64,000 nucleotides of DNA from Cenococcum geophilum 1.58. Lineage: Eukaryota; Ascomycota; Dothideomycetes; Gloniales; Gloniaceae. The DNA lies in the NCBI GenBank assembly GCA_001692895.1, contig KV748180.1:5113805-5177804 (forward strand), in the 5' to 3' direction. Made by a program: the position numbers and the translations under genes. Below, in pieces: positions 44,510-57,100 of the stretch. The notes beneath the pieces are model-generated. The model worked only from the letters and a program-made list of their open reading frames with translations. It was not told the origin of the DNA and searched no databases. How positions within the stretch are numbered: position 1 is the stretch's first letter; every line of letters begins with the position of its first letter.

Positions 44510-47500
44510 CCCTTAAAGGAATTTAAGGACGACACCTAAATTTACGAGTTAAATAGCAAGATTAACAGTTTAAGGCATTAATAGATAGTAGAGCAACAAG
44601 GAACCATATCTCACTAGTAGTAGTTAAGAAAATGGGTTTACCACACAGAAAAAAAGAGTACTTTTACCTATTAGTTACGATTTTAGGAGATCCAATAACC
44701 TACGGAGGAGGGATTATTAATCTTAAAATAGGACCAATTTAGTTAACTATTAAAGGGAGACAGATCAAGATGTCTTTTAATATATTACCATTAGGGAATA
44801 ATAAGGTAGTACTAGAAATGCCTTAGTTATAAGAATATAATCTAAAAATTAATTAGGTTATAGGTTAGGTTAATATTAGAGATACTTAACGCCGTAAAAT
44901 ATAATAATAAGCTAAGATGGTATAGTACTAAGTAGGGGCGACCTATAAAGAAATGGAAAAAGGATTAAGTTATATACCAAAAAGATACCACAAGTACGGT
45001 AAAAGACTATAGTTACCAGAAAGTAAGAAGCTATTAGAGTATATAGCATGGAACTATAAGATAGAATTAGAACTAGGAATAAGTCTAAGGTTCTTTCCAA
45101 TCTATAAGCTTACTAAAGAAGAAGGTAGAGCATTAAAAGAGTTTATCTAGGAAAATCTACAAAAAGGATATATTAGACCATCGCAGTNATNAGCNGGNTA
45201 TCNAGTANTATTTATACTAAAGAANAATNGNAANCTAAGGCTGTGTATTAACTATAGACAGTTAAACAGCATTACCAAAAAGGATAGGTATCCTTTACCC
45301 TTAATTAGCGAAATCTAAGATAGGATAGGTAATACGTAAATCTTTATAAAGATAGATCTAAGATAGGCATACTATTAAATTAGAATTAAGGAAGGTAATA
45401 AATAAAAGGCAGCCTTTAGATTAAAGGAAGGACTGTATAAGCTATTAGTTATATAATTCGGGCTTATAAACGTACTGGCAACGTTCTAAAAGCGTATTAA
45501 TAATATATTAGGAGAACACTTAAATAAATTTGTTATGGTATACCTTAATAATAATATTATCTACTTAATAACTAAGGAAGAATATGGGGAATATATTAAA
45601 TAGGTCTTAAAGAGACTATAGGAAGAACAGATGCTAGTAATAATTAAAAAATGCGAGTTTTTTACTAGGAAGACCAATTTTGTTGGATTTATTATTAAAC
45701 TAGGCCAACTTAGTATAGATCTAAAAAAGATTGAGGCTATAGTAAATTAGTAGGAACTAGAGAACGTTATATAGTTAAGATTGTTTCTAGGGTTTTACAA
45801 TTACTATAGAAGGTTTATAGCGCAGTAGTTAAAAGATATTAAGCCATTTATATAACTAATAAAGAAAGAAGAACTATAGGTATAGGAAGAAGAATAGTAA
45901 AAACTTTTTAAGTAAGTTAAAGAGTTATTTACCTAGGAGCTAGTTTTTAAGATCTATTAACTAGGACTAGAAACGGTTATAAAAATAGACGCATTAGACT
46001 ATATACTAGGAGCATACTTTATATAAAAACATTAAGATAGATAGCACCCAGTAGCATACTATAGTCGGAAGATAATACTACTAGAGTTAAACTATAACAT
46101 CTATAATAAGGAGTTGTTAGGTATAGTTATAGTACTAAAGAAATAAAGAGTATTCTTACAAGGTATAGAGAAACTATTTATAGTTAAGATAAATTATAAG
46201 AACCTAACAGGATTCCTAATAATAAAGGAACTTAACTAAAAATAGGTTAGATAGGCGGAGATACTTACGGAATACCATTTTAAGATTTAGTATATTAAGG
46301 GTATAGACAATACGCGAGCAGATACTCTAAGTTAAAAAGCTAAACCATAAAATAACGGAAAGCTATTAAGGGCTTTACTGCAAAAAGATATAGACGGATT
46401 AATTAGGTACAATTATCTAAAAATTATAGCAACTTAAGAAGAACTAGATAGAGTTTATAAGTTACTAAAGAGCTTTTAGGTATAAAGAATTCTAAAAGCA
46501 TAGCTAGAAGATCCATAAACGGATATATATAAAAATTAAGAAGTAACGTATATCCTAAAGAGCATAGTAGAGTAATTTATGGAAGATTTCTATAAGGGAA
46601 TAACTTAAGGATATAATGGGGCCATGGGCTTAATATTAAGACTCTAAGAGGAGTACATTATTAATAAAATCTGGGGACTAGTAAGAAAAGTTATAAAGGA
46701 ATGTTTAGATTGTTAAAGGAATAAACTAATAAGGTATAAGCTATATAGAAGGCTATAACCTATTAAAATACTAGAAAGACTATGGGGGGTTATATTATAG
46801 GACTTTATTATTAAGTTACTAAAATTAAAAGATCCTATTACCGGATAAGATTATAATGTAATCTTAGTAATAGTGGACAAGCTTATAAAGTAGGGATACT
46901 TTATAGCATGTACAGAAGAGATATTAATAGAAGATGTCGCTAGAATCTATATTAAAGAAGTGTTTATAAGATATAGAGCACTAAGTAAGATTATATTAGA
47001 TAGAGATCTAAGATTTATAGCAGCATTTTAGGAGGTATTCTTAGCGGAGCAAGGAGTTAGAGTAGCAACTTCTACCGTATATTATCTGCAGACAGACGGT
47101 TAGACGGAAAAACTAAATTAAATACTAAAGCAGTATCTAAAATACTATATTAATTACGCATAAAACAATTGGGTATTATTATTACTAGTTATACAGTTTG
47201 CATATAATATAACACTATAAGAAGGAATAGGTATATTACTATTCAAGGCGAATTACGGATATAAACTAAGGATATCGTTATCGCTACGTTAAGTAAAGAA
47301 GACGAGTAGTATAGTTAAGTAAAAAATAGAGATATTAATAAATCTTTATAAGAACCTTATGGAAATAGTAAAGATAGTATAAGAGAGAATAAAAAAGTAC
47401 TATAATACTAAGAGATCTAAGGGACCAGATCTTAAGGAGGGAGATAAAGTATAGCTACTATATAAAAATTTTAAAAGTTAACGACTAAGTAAGAAGTTAA

Positions 47501-47870
47501 ACTACGTTAGACTAGGACCTTTTAAAATTAAGTAGAGAATTTCACTAGTTACGTTTAAGTTAAACCTACTAGCTAAAATAAAGATCTACCCTATATAGCA
47601 CATCGCAATGCTAGAGCCAGTATAAGGGAGTGTTAAGCCACTAATCTATAAAGTAGACACGTATAGAGAACAGGAAGAAGATAAATAGTAAGTTTTAAAG
47701 ATTATTAATTATAAAGACATTGACGATAAAATATGGTATAAGGTAAAGTGGATAGGCTATACTAAAACTACCTAGGAGCTACTAGAGAATTTAAAGAACG
47801 CTATAGGAAAGGTATAGGAGTATTAGAAGAGATTAGGTTAGGTAGTATTAATAAAGAAAGATCGCTAAAG
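44510..47870 (+). pseudogene. Gypsy-A2 pol
   Basis: Same domain order as A1. Protease ALIDSRATRNHI (about 44575; DSG now DSR). RT has [14 protein letters not shown] (about 45235, next to a cluster of Ns at 45187-45235) and YLNNNIIY (about 45540). RNase H is at about 46000-46340. Integrase has VDKLIKxGYFIACTEE (about 46880-46920) and YYLQTDGQTEKLN (about 47080-47120). The chromodomain is at about 47735-47800 (WYKVKWIGYTKTTQELLENL). The 61- and 62-codon minus-strand frames at 43938-44123 and 44912-45100 are shadows. Confidence 0.9.
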
Positions 47871-47884
47871 AACGAGTCACCTAA

Positions 47885-48560
47885 AGGGGACCTAAGAAGA
47901 GCAGTTGCCGAGCTATTTAGATCTATTTCCTTCTCTATTAGAGGAGAATCCGTTTTTTTATCGCCAAGTTCTTATAGACCTTGTTTTATAAGTTTCTACT
48001 CCTTAGAACGGACCTTCTTATAAACCTTTTTAAGACGAAGCAAACAAGTAGACGCCGCGATGCGAGTATTTAGGGCCTTCTGTTTAATATCCCAAGAACG
48101 TTCCAACTTAGTAAGGGCTTAAGACAGTTTACTATCTAGCTATATAGCAGTAGATTAAACATAAAACCCTAAGACAAATTAATTAGGGAACTAAACAACT
48201 ATTAAGAGTAATAGGTCGCGTATATTTAGTATTAAAGGTAGAGCGAACGTCACAGAACAAACGAATATTCGCTTTAGTATACTCTAAGCAAGAGAACGGT
48301 TATTATAAAGATAGGTTCGCCAACGCAATATAAACTAGCCCCTCTTTTAAATAGCAAGAATATGGAGACGGTATAATCTTACTAAAAGATAATATCGCAG
48401 TAATAGTACGAGCACGACGTTGGGCGTGTAAAGAAGAAATTGCTTTAGGTATAATAAGCAATAATATTAACTAAATTAATTAGACGGATATTACACCTCT
48501 AGTAAACAACTTAGAGATATTAGGAATCTTTAAGGACGAAGATAAAAAGGAGGGAAATAG
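47885..48560 (+). pseudogene. Gypsy-A2 extra coding tail (matches A1 31150-31845)
   Basis: Same unrecognised downstream coding region as in A1: LDLFPSLLEENPFF at about 47918-47960, then a more diverged middle (about 48010-48130), RLLRVIGRVYLVLKVERT, FALVYSKQENGY and NNLEILGIFKDEDKKEGN before the LTR. It supports the idea of a third ORF. Confidence 0.55.
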
Positions 48561-48983
48561 TGTTATAAACGCTTTAAGTATAATATTATAACTACTTAGA
48601 GAGGAGTTGGAAGAAGCTAGTTAGTTAATTTAGGCACGGTCTAGGATAGAGCCGATAGAGCTATACGACGAGAAATGGTAACTAAGGTTATATAACATGC
48701 TACGTATTAAATAAGAGGAACGGGAGAAACTTACGTACCTTATATATAAGACGTATATTATGTATAAGAAGGATTTTATAAAAGTACGGTTGTGTATTTA
48801 AGGACCCTTAGTCCCTACCTAGATAGTTCCTTCCTTATAGTAATTCTCAGAATATAATTAGAGTTAATCTATTAGGCAACCACTCTACCAGTTATTATTA
48901 CGTTGTTAACTTTAACTTACTTTACCTATACACCTAGCCCAATAACGAGCCCACCGTAGTTCTTGCTATAAGGTTCCGTTACA
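48561..48983 (+). repeat. Gypsy-A2 3' LTR
   Basis: Pairs with 41036-41458; ends GGTTCCGTTACA. Confidence 0.92.
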
Positions 48984-48988
48984 AACGG

Positions 48989-51900
48989 CGAAGTGCTTAA
49001 CTAGGTGGTAATAATTATAGTATTTTACCTAAAGCTTTTAGGCGTGCATTATTAACGCCGCTACTACCTTATATATAAGGCGCAGGCGTTATAAATACGT
49101 CTTTATAAGTTAGACATTTGTTAACTTAGACCCCTTTCTACCTTACTAGGCGTCTTAAACGCTATCTAGGACTCTATCCGGGACGTTTAGTAGCTAGCTA
49201 TAGGCGAGCTTAATAGGGGAATGCTTTATTATAGTATAGACCTTAGAGTTATAGGTAAAGGCTACTTTTTTAAGTAGGGAGGCCTAATTAGACTGTTCCC
49301 AGTTTATAAATATATATAGGTATATCTTAAACTCCTAGTTCTAACACTCCGTCTAATTATCTATCTATAGATAAAATATAGTACTAAGTTTACGTTAAAC
49401 GTAGAGATAGTAGTATATAGTGCTTTAGTACTCGCTTATAAATACACTACCCCTATTAGAGACGATATTATTTAGAGGCCCTATTTATATAAAGACTCTA
49501 AATAAGAGTTCTGTAAGTTGTATAGCATTAATTATCTTATATACTAGATAGTAGCGTACTAGCTTTATAAAACAGTTTATAAAAATTAAGACGGAGTTAT
49601 ACTCTATGCTATTAGGAGTTTTGGACTCTAGGAGATCCGTAATAAAGTTAAGTAAATAATGCCGCTAGGCTTAGGTGGGGGCCTAGAGAGGCTATAGCTT
49701 ACTATAGGGTTTATAGCGGCGTAATTTGGAGCATTAGTAGGCATTATAATTATTTAAGTATTTATAGCGGTCCTAGGTAAGGCCGTTCTAAGTATACTTC
49801 TACGCGATTACCTTAAAAGTATAGTTAAAACTATAGTAGCCGCTTATAGGATTATTATAATTCCGCTTAAGGATCTCCTATTATAGTAGTATATAATTAA
49901 GTACCTAAACCTTGTTATTTTACCTTAGGAGTCCTTAATTATTAAGGGTATAGTTCTTATTATAGGTAGGAACTTATTTTTAGGTTAACTAATTATATAT
50001 AAAGTGTATAAAGGCGTCCCTTTTTTATACTCTATAAATAAAATTAACTAGTAACTTAGGGGGTTATTCTATAAACGCCGTTTTGGCTAAAATAGCTACT
50101 ACTACTTCTTACCATAGTACAAGACTCTGCGTAAAATTGGTGCTAGTAAAGTAACGTATAATATATAGGTAACTTACTAGGTTATTATAGGGGACCGTAG
50201 CCTAGGCTAAGGGGTCTTCCCTAGGGTTAAGCGCTATTAGGTTAGTTAGAGTGGCCTTAAAGAGAATAATAGGACGCTCTGGTTCGCCGGCGCCAAGTTT
50301 ATAAAGGTTGCTCGCATACTACATATATACTACTCGCTAGTTTAGTATAGTAGTACTAGGGCCGCCCATAAGGCCTATAACTCGCAACTTTTGCTATAAT
50401 ATAGGTAGTATAGTATTAAGGATTGTCCTCTTACTGCTATTTTTAAAGCCTTTAGTATAATCTAGGCGCCGGGATAGTATATTAGTAGGATTTGCTTTAC
50501 TTAGCTTATATTTAATCTTAAAATTAAACTTAGCTAGTTCTTTAGCGTATTAGGCCTAGCAAATAAATAAGCTTTTAATGGTTATAAAGTACCTAAGATT
50601 ATTATAATTATAGAGTATGCGCGTTATATATATAGCGTATTTAAGGTAATAGCGCTACGTTTTAAAGTATTGCACTATAGCAAGTAGTTTTTTATTATAC
50701 GTATTATACTATACTTTTAGGCTAATAAGCTTCTAACTATAATAAGTAATTAGGTGCTAGTGGAGTTAATCTTTCTACCCTAAAGGCTGTAGAAGTATAT
50801 CGCCATAGGCATAATCGGAAGCGTTAGTAATTACTATTAGGGGTAGATTAGGGTTAAAGTAGCAAAGTAGAGGGGCCTATATAAATATAGCGCGTAGCTT
50901 ACAAAACGCCTACTATATGTTATTAGGCTAAGACCAAGGTTGATGCCATTTAGTAGGCCCTTTTAACTTACGCTTTTTCTTCTTCTCCTTATCTAACGTT
51001 GGGTTGTAATATACCTATATAAGATATATATATAGGGGGTATACGGTATCTAAGTAGTTCTAGATAAATTGCCTATAGAAGTTAGCAAAGCTAAGGAAGA
51101 CCTAAATGTCCCTATAGGACTTAGGCTTAGGCTATTCCTTAATAGCTTTTACGCAGTTAGGGTCTATTATAATACCCCTAGGGGTAATAATAAAGCCTAG
51201 GAACTTAATATTTTTAGTATAAAAGATATATTTTAATAGTTTAGCGTATAGGCCCTAAGCACGGAGCTGTTGTAGTACCTACTTAATATGCTTAATATGC
51301 TTATCCTTATTATTTAAGTAAATAAGAATATTATCTAGATAAACTACGTAGATAGTATCTACTAGGGGTTTTAGAGCTTTATAAATATAGCTCTGGAAAG
51401 TTATAGGGGCGTTAGTAAGGCTAAAGGGCATTACTAGGTACTTAAAGTAACCGTAGCGTGTCTTAAATACGGTCTTTTATTTATCTCCCTTTTTAATATA
51501 AATCCTATAGTACGTATTATAAAGATCTAGCTTTATAAATATCTTTATATGGCTAAGCGTATTAAAGAGTTCGCCGACTAGCGGTAGGGGGTACTAATTT
51601 TTAATTATAATCTTGTTTAGGCGTCTATAGTTAATATATAGGCGTATTATACCGTCTACTTTTAGTATAAAGAGGATGGGCGCTTCAGTAGGCGACTTAT
51701 TAGGCCTAATTTAGCCCCTTTTAAGAGCACTATTTAGGTACTTTTATAAGATCTATCCCTTGCATTAATAGAGTCCGTAGAGTTGTGGCCTGTGCACGCG
51801 ATCAAGAACACGAACTTCCTCGCGTTAAGATAACTTTATCAATTAAATGCACTACCAAAATGGTGCGCAACAATATATCCAACTACGTAGACCTTGTGCA

Positions 51901-54288
51901 GCCTACTTAATATTGTTCTCAAAAATCGGGTCGCAAAAAAGCCACCGCCAGAGCCCGAATCGCTACTTTATTTGAGAACTCTTGTAATGCGGCAAAACGA
52001 TTAACCGCCTAAATATATGGCTTATTGATTGGTGCGCACGGGCCATAACTCTACGGACGTTATTATCAATGCAAGGGATAACTCTTTCTATAAGAGGTTA
52101 TAGAGGGGTATTTATAGTGGCGTCTTGCCTTCTTCTAAGTCGATTATATAGTTATACTTAAAGTTCTATAGTAGTATGCTTGCTAGCTTATTAGAGAAGA
52201 TATTAATTTCCTCCTTATATATATCTAGTAGGCTAGGGGCTATGGAGGTTAAAGTGATTATTATATAGTAGTGTGCTTCTAGGAGCTAGTAAAGAAAAGG
52301 GTATAGCTAATATGCGTTTTATAGGTGTGCTTATATTAAGAGTATATATAGCTTTACTATAGTATACTTAATAGTTTTGGGGTTTTGATTACCTTCCCCT
52401 TATATATAGGTAATCTGCGCCGGCACCAGAGGGTCTCTATGGGTACTCGCTGTTAGTGACTATAGGTCCTCTACTATGTTTATAATGGGTATCTCTATAT
52501 CCGGAGGGTCTGTATAGGTACTCGCTGCCAGTAATAATAGGTCCTCTATTATGTTTACAACTAGCGTAAAAAAGAAGTCTTCTAGCTATAGTAAATAGAC
52601 TGTTTTACTAGCCTTAATATCTGCTAGGAGAGCGTTAAGGGTAACTATTTAGAGGCGTCTAGGGTTTAAAGTACCCTAGATAAACTATCTAGAGCGGAAG
52701 CTAATTAATAGATCTACTTCTGCGAGCTAATCCTATTTAAGGACTATATTATAGCTATTAAATAAGCCGCTCTAAAAGGTCTGCGGGCTAATAGTGTAAG
52801 GGGTACCCTAGGAGTCGCTAGTAATGACTATTAGATTATAAGTATCCTAGATTATTATCTAGTTGCTATTAAGGAAACGTGCGATAGGTTTATGTAAACG
52901 TAGCACGTAGTATATAGGTAGGTTAAACCTATAGACGATATCTTAATTAATAAGGTTAATTTGGTACCTATTATTATATAAAGTATATAGGCGGACTTTG
53001 CCCTAGGGCGTATCTATCGCAACGTATACTATAATATGTTTCTTCTCTTCCTTTATATTAGGCCCTAGTTACAGTTAAAAGAGATACACTACTAGGGCTT
53101 TAGGTTTTCCGAAGACTAAGCTAACTTCTTTTTATTAGCCTGCTTCTAGTATTCCTTATAATAGCCGCCTACGGTCCTTTAACTTATATATATAGCACTA
53201 GCGTCTAGGGGGTCCCCTAAGCCGTCTAGCTTTTAAGTAATCTCCCTAGAAGTTTACTTAAAGCGTTACCCTTTTTAGGTTCTGTTTTCTAAACCTAACT
53301 CTATAGAGCCTATATTGCGACCGCGCTTTATACGCGATAATTTGCTACTACTACTTACGCGATCTTCTACAAGCTTTATAGTATTAAGCAATTACTCTAT
53401 ACGGCGGATTTCGTTAAAGAGGTCTTTAGCGATTCTTACCTATTAGGTAAAGTTCTGGCGGAAGAGCTCTACTTATAGGTAGGCTAAGAGATATAAGAAC
53501 CAAAAGTCTACCTATTATTTAGGATTAATAAAAGGGGTATAAGAGAAGAGGTCCTCTAAGCTATATATATAGGCTAGAAAGACGTTAAACCTCTAGTTCT
53601 CCTTTATAATAGCCGTATAGTATATTATAGCGTTATTAAAGCGTCTTACTATAGGGTTCCTAATCTAGTCTTAGACTATAGTCTTAAACTTATTCTATAG
53701 TAAAGGACCCTTATCCTTAGTACCTAACCAGTAATAAACTAGTTAAGCGATTATCTTTTCTTTTATAAGACCTTTAATAGCCTAGCGTATACGTTACTTA
53801 TAGTTATAGTCAGCGTTATTAACCTTAAATCGGTTCTTAACTGCGGCAATCTACTGGTTAAAATGCTGTTAAGTAGTACCGCTAATATTAGGTAGTGACT
53901 TCTTAACTAGGGTATTAAGATTTAATTGGCGTATACGTTCGCTATATAACTTATACTCTTTACTAAAGAGGCAATAGGAGGACTTTATTAAATTAATAAT
54001 ACTCTATAAGTTAGCTATTTTCTTAACCAGCTTATCTAGCTCCTTTATATTAGCGGTATTAGGTAGGACGCTAATAACCTTACTAAGCTCCTATTAAGCC
54101 TAAGTGTATAAGTTAAACTAATCTCTAGCGTTTATAAATATTTAATTATTTTAAAATTCGGAAAATAGCTTAAATGCTGCTAATGTGCTTCTAGCGGTTT
54201 CGTCTATACTAGATCCTAAGGCGTTCTATAGTTATATTACCAGTATATTACTATTAGGTATAGGCGTTGGTTTTCTTTTTAAAGGCAT
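48989..54288 (-). pseudogene. Gypsy-B gag and pol (interrupted by a MITE)
   Basis: Minus strand. Gag start at 54288 (MPLKRKPTPIP), running to about 53100. A protease/linker region lies at about 53000-52150, ending with NYIIDLEEGKTPL and YNLL. RT after the MITE: SALKRGQIRPNKSPTEAPIL when stops are read as Gln (about 51730-51670), KDKHIKHIK, PLPLVGELFNTLSHIKIFIK (about 51590-51530), MPFSLTNAPITFQSYIYKAL (about 51430-51370) and VYLDNILIY (YLDD with one Asp mutated, about 51340). RNase H lies at about 51000-50050. Integrase: YNAYQCSKLRRYKPYSKLQP (about 49760-49700), NFITDLLES, IVSNRGSVFISE, and FYLQIDNQTEC for FHPQTDGQTER. Canonical gypsy order, degraded. Confidence 0.85.
51756..52078. mobile_element. 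323-bp MITE with TA duplication, not RIPped
   Basis: Terminal inverted repeats: left TCCCTTGCATTAATAGAGTC, right in reverse complement TCCCTTGCATTGATAATAAC. Both continue through GTCCGTAGAGTTRTGGCC and GTGC, for about 45 bp in all. TA flanks each end (51754-51755 and 52079-52080). Removing the element and one TA rejoins Gypsy-B codons as KEL-QILQKYLNSALKRG with Gln codons as TAG/TAA. Base composition is balanced and no CpA depletion is evident, in sharp contrast to the surrounding RT. It has no coding capacity. It is a Tc1/mariner/pogo-type non-autonomous element; neither Pogo-1 nor Pogo-2 shares its ends. Confidence 0.88.
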
Positions 54289-54339
54289 TATAGAAAAATT
54301 AAACCAGCTATTCTCTTAGGGGGATTGGTAAGAATTTGA

Positions 54340-54565
54340 ATATAAGGTAAGAATATAGATAGGGAGTCCAATAATAGAATAATAGGTATATTATATAGAT
54401 AGAGACAAATCCTTAAGGAAAAAGGAGGAGTCTATATATAAGGTAGGAAGGGTTTTTCCTAGGTATATATAGAGCACGTACTTTACGGGCGAGTCACCCC
54501 TAGGTTACCTTAGGGTCGCCTATACCTTACGGCTATATAACTATCTACTTAGGTTTTACCTAACA
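54340..54565 (-). repeat. Gypsy-B 5' LTR
   Basis: Direct copy of 15663-15889; starts TGTTAGGTAAAACC on the minus strand with an intact TG. The duplication ACTTA lies at 54566-54570. The roughly 50 bases between the LTR and the gag start contain the presumed primer-binding site, which I could not assign to a tRNA. Confidence 0.9.
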
Positions 54566-54570
54566 ACTTA

Positions 54571-54959
54571 GCTACCCCTTATTCTATAGCTTAATTAGTT
54601 CTAGCGCCTCCTATATTATCTTAACTAACCTATATATCTCTTCTTAGTAGTCGCACTACTATTAATATAAGGTCCGTAATAAATAGCTATTAGCTCTCTA
54701 ACTATAGAGTTATAGGCGAGCGAACTTTATAATACTATATATACCTTATATTTTATTAACGCCTATATAATACCCTCTTCTATACCTCTATTTATATTAG
54801 ATAGTAGCTAGCCTTATAAAAGCGTAAAGGAATAATAAATATAATATAGCGCCCGGTTAGGGAGCATCTATATAAAAAACTGTAGTTAAAATAGGCCTTC
54901 TACTTAGCCTATATTAAGGCTAGGTGTATAACTACTATTATATTAAAGCGTCTATAACA
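54571..54959 (-). repeat. Gypsy-A3 3' LTR, proximal half
   Basis: On the minus strand it starts TGTTATAGACGCTTTAATAT, corresponding to TGTTACGGACGCTTTAAGTA of A1, after a purine-rich GGAGGGAGATAG tract. It continues until the Gypsy-B insertion and resumes at 15662. The middle part is unlike the A1/A2 LTRs, which marks A3 as a separate subfamily. Confidence 0.75.
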
Positions 54960-55218
54960 CTATCTCCCTCCTTCCTATCTTTGTCCTTAAAGACTCTTAA
55001 TATCTTTAAGTTACTTACTAAAGGTATAATATCCGTCTAATTAACTTGGTTAATATTGTTGCTTATTATACCTCTTCTTTATACGCCTAATGTCGTGCCC
55101 GTACCGTTACTATAATATTATTATTTAGTAAAATTATACTATCTCTATATTCTTATTGTGCTAAAGAGGGGTTAGTTTATATTACGTTAGTAAGTCCATC
55201 TTTATAATAACCATCCTT
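54960..55218 (-). pseudogene. Gypsy-A3 extra coding tail, distal part
   Basis: Minus-strand sequence matching the last part of the A1/A2 downstream coding region. It corresponds to the DGLTNVI/TSPL stretch, the IIATVRxR-like segment, and the end ILRVFKDKDRKEGD before the LTR. The proximal part is at 59958-60060, beyond the DIRS/Ngaro-type element. Confidence 0.6.
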
Positions 55219-55368
55219 CTATTATTCACACGCTTGCGAAGAAGAGGATTAATTAATCTGATTAGTGGGTACGGGCTCAAAGGCATTAATTAAGAATGGG
55301 TATATTCGCAAGGCCATTTACAAAGGATTGCCCTGCCTTAACTAAACGTGATACCCATAGACCCGTGC
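55219..55368. repeat. Split direct repeat A, first copy
   Basis: Contains GGATTAATTAATCTGATTAG, AAGAATGGGTATATTCGCAA and CCCTGCCTTAACTAAACGTG. The second copy is at 55548-55697 with a few transitions. Confidence 0.85.
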
Positions 55369-55441
55369 GCAAGCATATCGCTACAGTATCTATTTATAAA
55401 GCCCAAAATATGCAACTAAAGAAAAAGGTGCGGGTAGGAGG

Positions 55442-55547
55442 GAAAGCAAGTAAGCAAGGCTTAATTTTGTAAATGTTAATAATATTAGTGTTGCTAAGAT
55501 GCAGGGGTACTGCTGCAGTGCTCGCTTAGCCACATAGACATATCCAT
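55442..55547. repeat. Split direct repeat B, inner copy
   Basis: Contains AAGATGCAGGGGTACTGCTG and CTCGCTTAGCCACATAGACA. The other copy is at 59855-59957. Confidence 0.88.
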
Positions 55548-55697
55548 CTATTATTTATACGCTTACGGAAAAAAGGATTAATTAATCTAATTAGTGGGTA
55601 CGGGCTTAAAGGCATTAATTAAGAATGGGTATATTCGCAAGGCCATTTATAGGGGATTACCCTGCCTTAACTAAACGTAATACCCATGGACCTAGAA
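55548..55697. repeat. Split direct repeat A, second copy
   Basis: Directly follows repeat B without a gap, producing the B-A junction characteristic of this group. Pairs with 55219-55368. Confidence 0.85.
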
Positions 55698-55899
55698 GCG
55701 CAGCGCCCGTACCACACAAGGTAGAGTAGGGGGAAGAAAAAATAAAAAATAAAAAAGGGGGGGAAAGGAGAGATTTGAGTTAATGTATTAGAGTACTAAA
55801 ATAGGCACTCCTGCACGCCGTTGTGCCTAAATACCTTCGCCTATTATATTTAGGGCGAGTAATAATAAGAACGGTATTAGCGTTCCACGTTAGAAGTTT

Positions 55900-57100
55900 A
55901 TACTTAGCTAGAATAGGTTTTTTAGGGATAATAAATAGTAAAGCTAGAACGCTTATAAGGACCACCGGCCTAGTTACTATATTTAGCCGTCCGTAAAACC
56001 GTTATCTTAAGCGTATTAAGCAGTACCTTTCTAAAACAAATATCCGTTATAGAGTTTAGAGTAGAGGCCGAGAGTGGTAACTTTATACTTTAGCTTATTC
56101 CTAACCGCGTAGCTTATAAAGGCCGATTTCTTAAAGTAAAAGAAAGGGGCGTTTCTGGGTTGGGGGTTATTTTTAAACAGGTATTTTATAGCTTAAACTG
56201 CATATTTAGGTTACCCTAAAGCGGCAATTATAATTAAAACTCCTTAGTAATTAACGTCCGTTTTACTACGCTTTAGACATAATATTATATAGTCCTCTAC
56301 TAGCGTTATGTCGTTTCTAGTATATTTTATAGTAGAGAAGGCGTGGCTATCTTTCTAAGCCTTAGTATAGGTGATCTCGCCTAGACAAAGGAATCCCATA
56401 AAGGCCATGGTAACGGCGGCGTTAAAATTAAGATCCTTAACGGATTAGGCATTTAGGGTGACCAATTAGGTAAGGATGTCTTTGGTAATTGGCAATCTTT
56501 TAGCCGTAGTAGAAGGATTTATAGATGTTGTACCGTCTAGGATCCTCTTAATAATAGGATTATTAAAGATAGAGGTGTTATAATTAGCGTTAATATAGTG
56601 GGATTAAATTACGGAGACGTAGGCTCTAACTATAGTAGGCTTAATATGGCTTATTCCTGGACTAGCATTACTAAAGATCTATTAGGTAATCTATTCTCCT
56701 AGGTAATAGAGGGGCGCTAGGTACTTCACCGCTCCGTAAAGGTTACAGTAGCCCTCCTAACTCTTAATTACGGGATAGTATAAATCTCTCGTTCTATTAG
56801 AGAGGTTATACTATAATAGTTAGCCAAAGCATTCTAAGGGGGCTTTTACCTTAATCTAGAAATTAGGTGGGGGGTCTTTAAGAGGGACTAGGTCTCCTAT
56901 TTTGGCATTAAATTAAATATAATAAAGAAGTGTATAGTAACAGTAAATTAAAAGTATCCTAATATAGGTATAGTAATAATACCCTATCGCGATTAAAACG
57001 AGATAGAGTATTAGCTAGCCTATTTTCTATAGAGGAAACCTACTCCGTATAGAGCGTAATATTATAGGCTACGGCTAGTTAGAGGATCTTACGGAGCGGG
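55900..57100 (-). pseudogene. Tyrosine recombinase of the DIRS/Ngaro-type element
   Basis: The minus strand near 56040-55930 reads, with TAA/TAG as Gln, GYLFQKGTAQYAQDNGFTDG and then QIQQLGRWSLQAFQLYY. This is the C-terminal signature of tyrosine recombinases: a His-x-x-Arg-like box (normally GHSFRKG, here GYLF*KG), the LGRW segment, and the nucleophile Tyr in QLYY. The catalytic His and Arg codons are mutated. Upstream parts are decayed and their limits are approximate. Confidence 0.8.

Larger units (their letters stand above)
41036..48983 (+). mobile_element. Gypsy-A2, chromodomain Ty3/gypsy element, heavily RIPped
   Basis: 7,948 bp with 423-bp LTRs (41036-41458 and 48561-48983) and the duplication AACGG (41031-41035 and 48984-48988). 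It is inserted in Gypsy-B between the integrase core and tail, in opposite orientation. It is clearly the same family as Gypsy-A1 and aligns along its whole length, but its LTRs differ in the middle (ATATAAGACGTATATTACGT-type sequence here) and it carries more C-to-T/G-to-A changes. No deletion of a domain is apparent. Confidence 0.92.
15663..54565 (-). mobile_element. Gypsy-B, Ty3/gypsy element hosting most of the nest
   Basis: Bounded by two roughly 227-bp LTRs (15663-15889 and 54340-54565) in direct orientation and flanked by the 5-bp duplication ACTTA (15658-15662 and 54566-54570). A purine tract with AAAAAGGGGG on the minus strand immediately precedes the 3' LTR (15890-15910). Its own sequence totals roughly 6.8 kb (15663-15926, 39715-41035, 48984-51755 and 52079-54565); the rest consists of Pogo-1, Gypsy-A2 and a MITE. 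Gene order on the minus strand is gag, protease, RT, RNase H, integrase and C-terminal tail, as expected for gypsy. All ORFs are broken by RIP-type changes. Confidence 0.88.
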
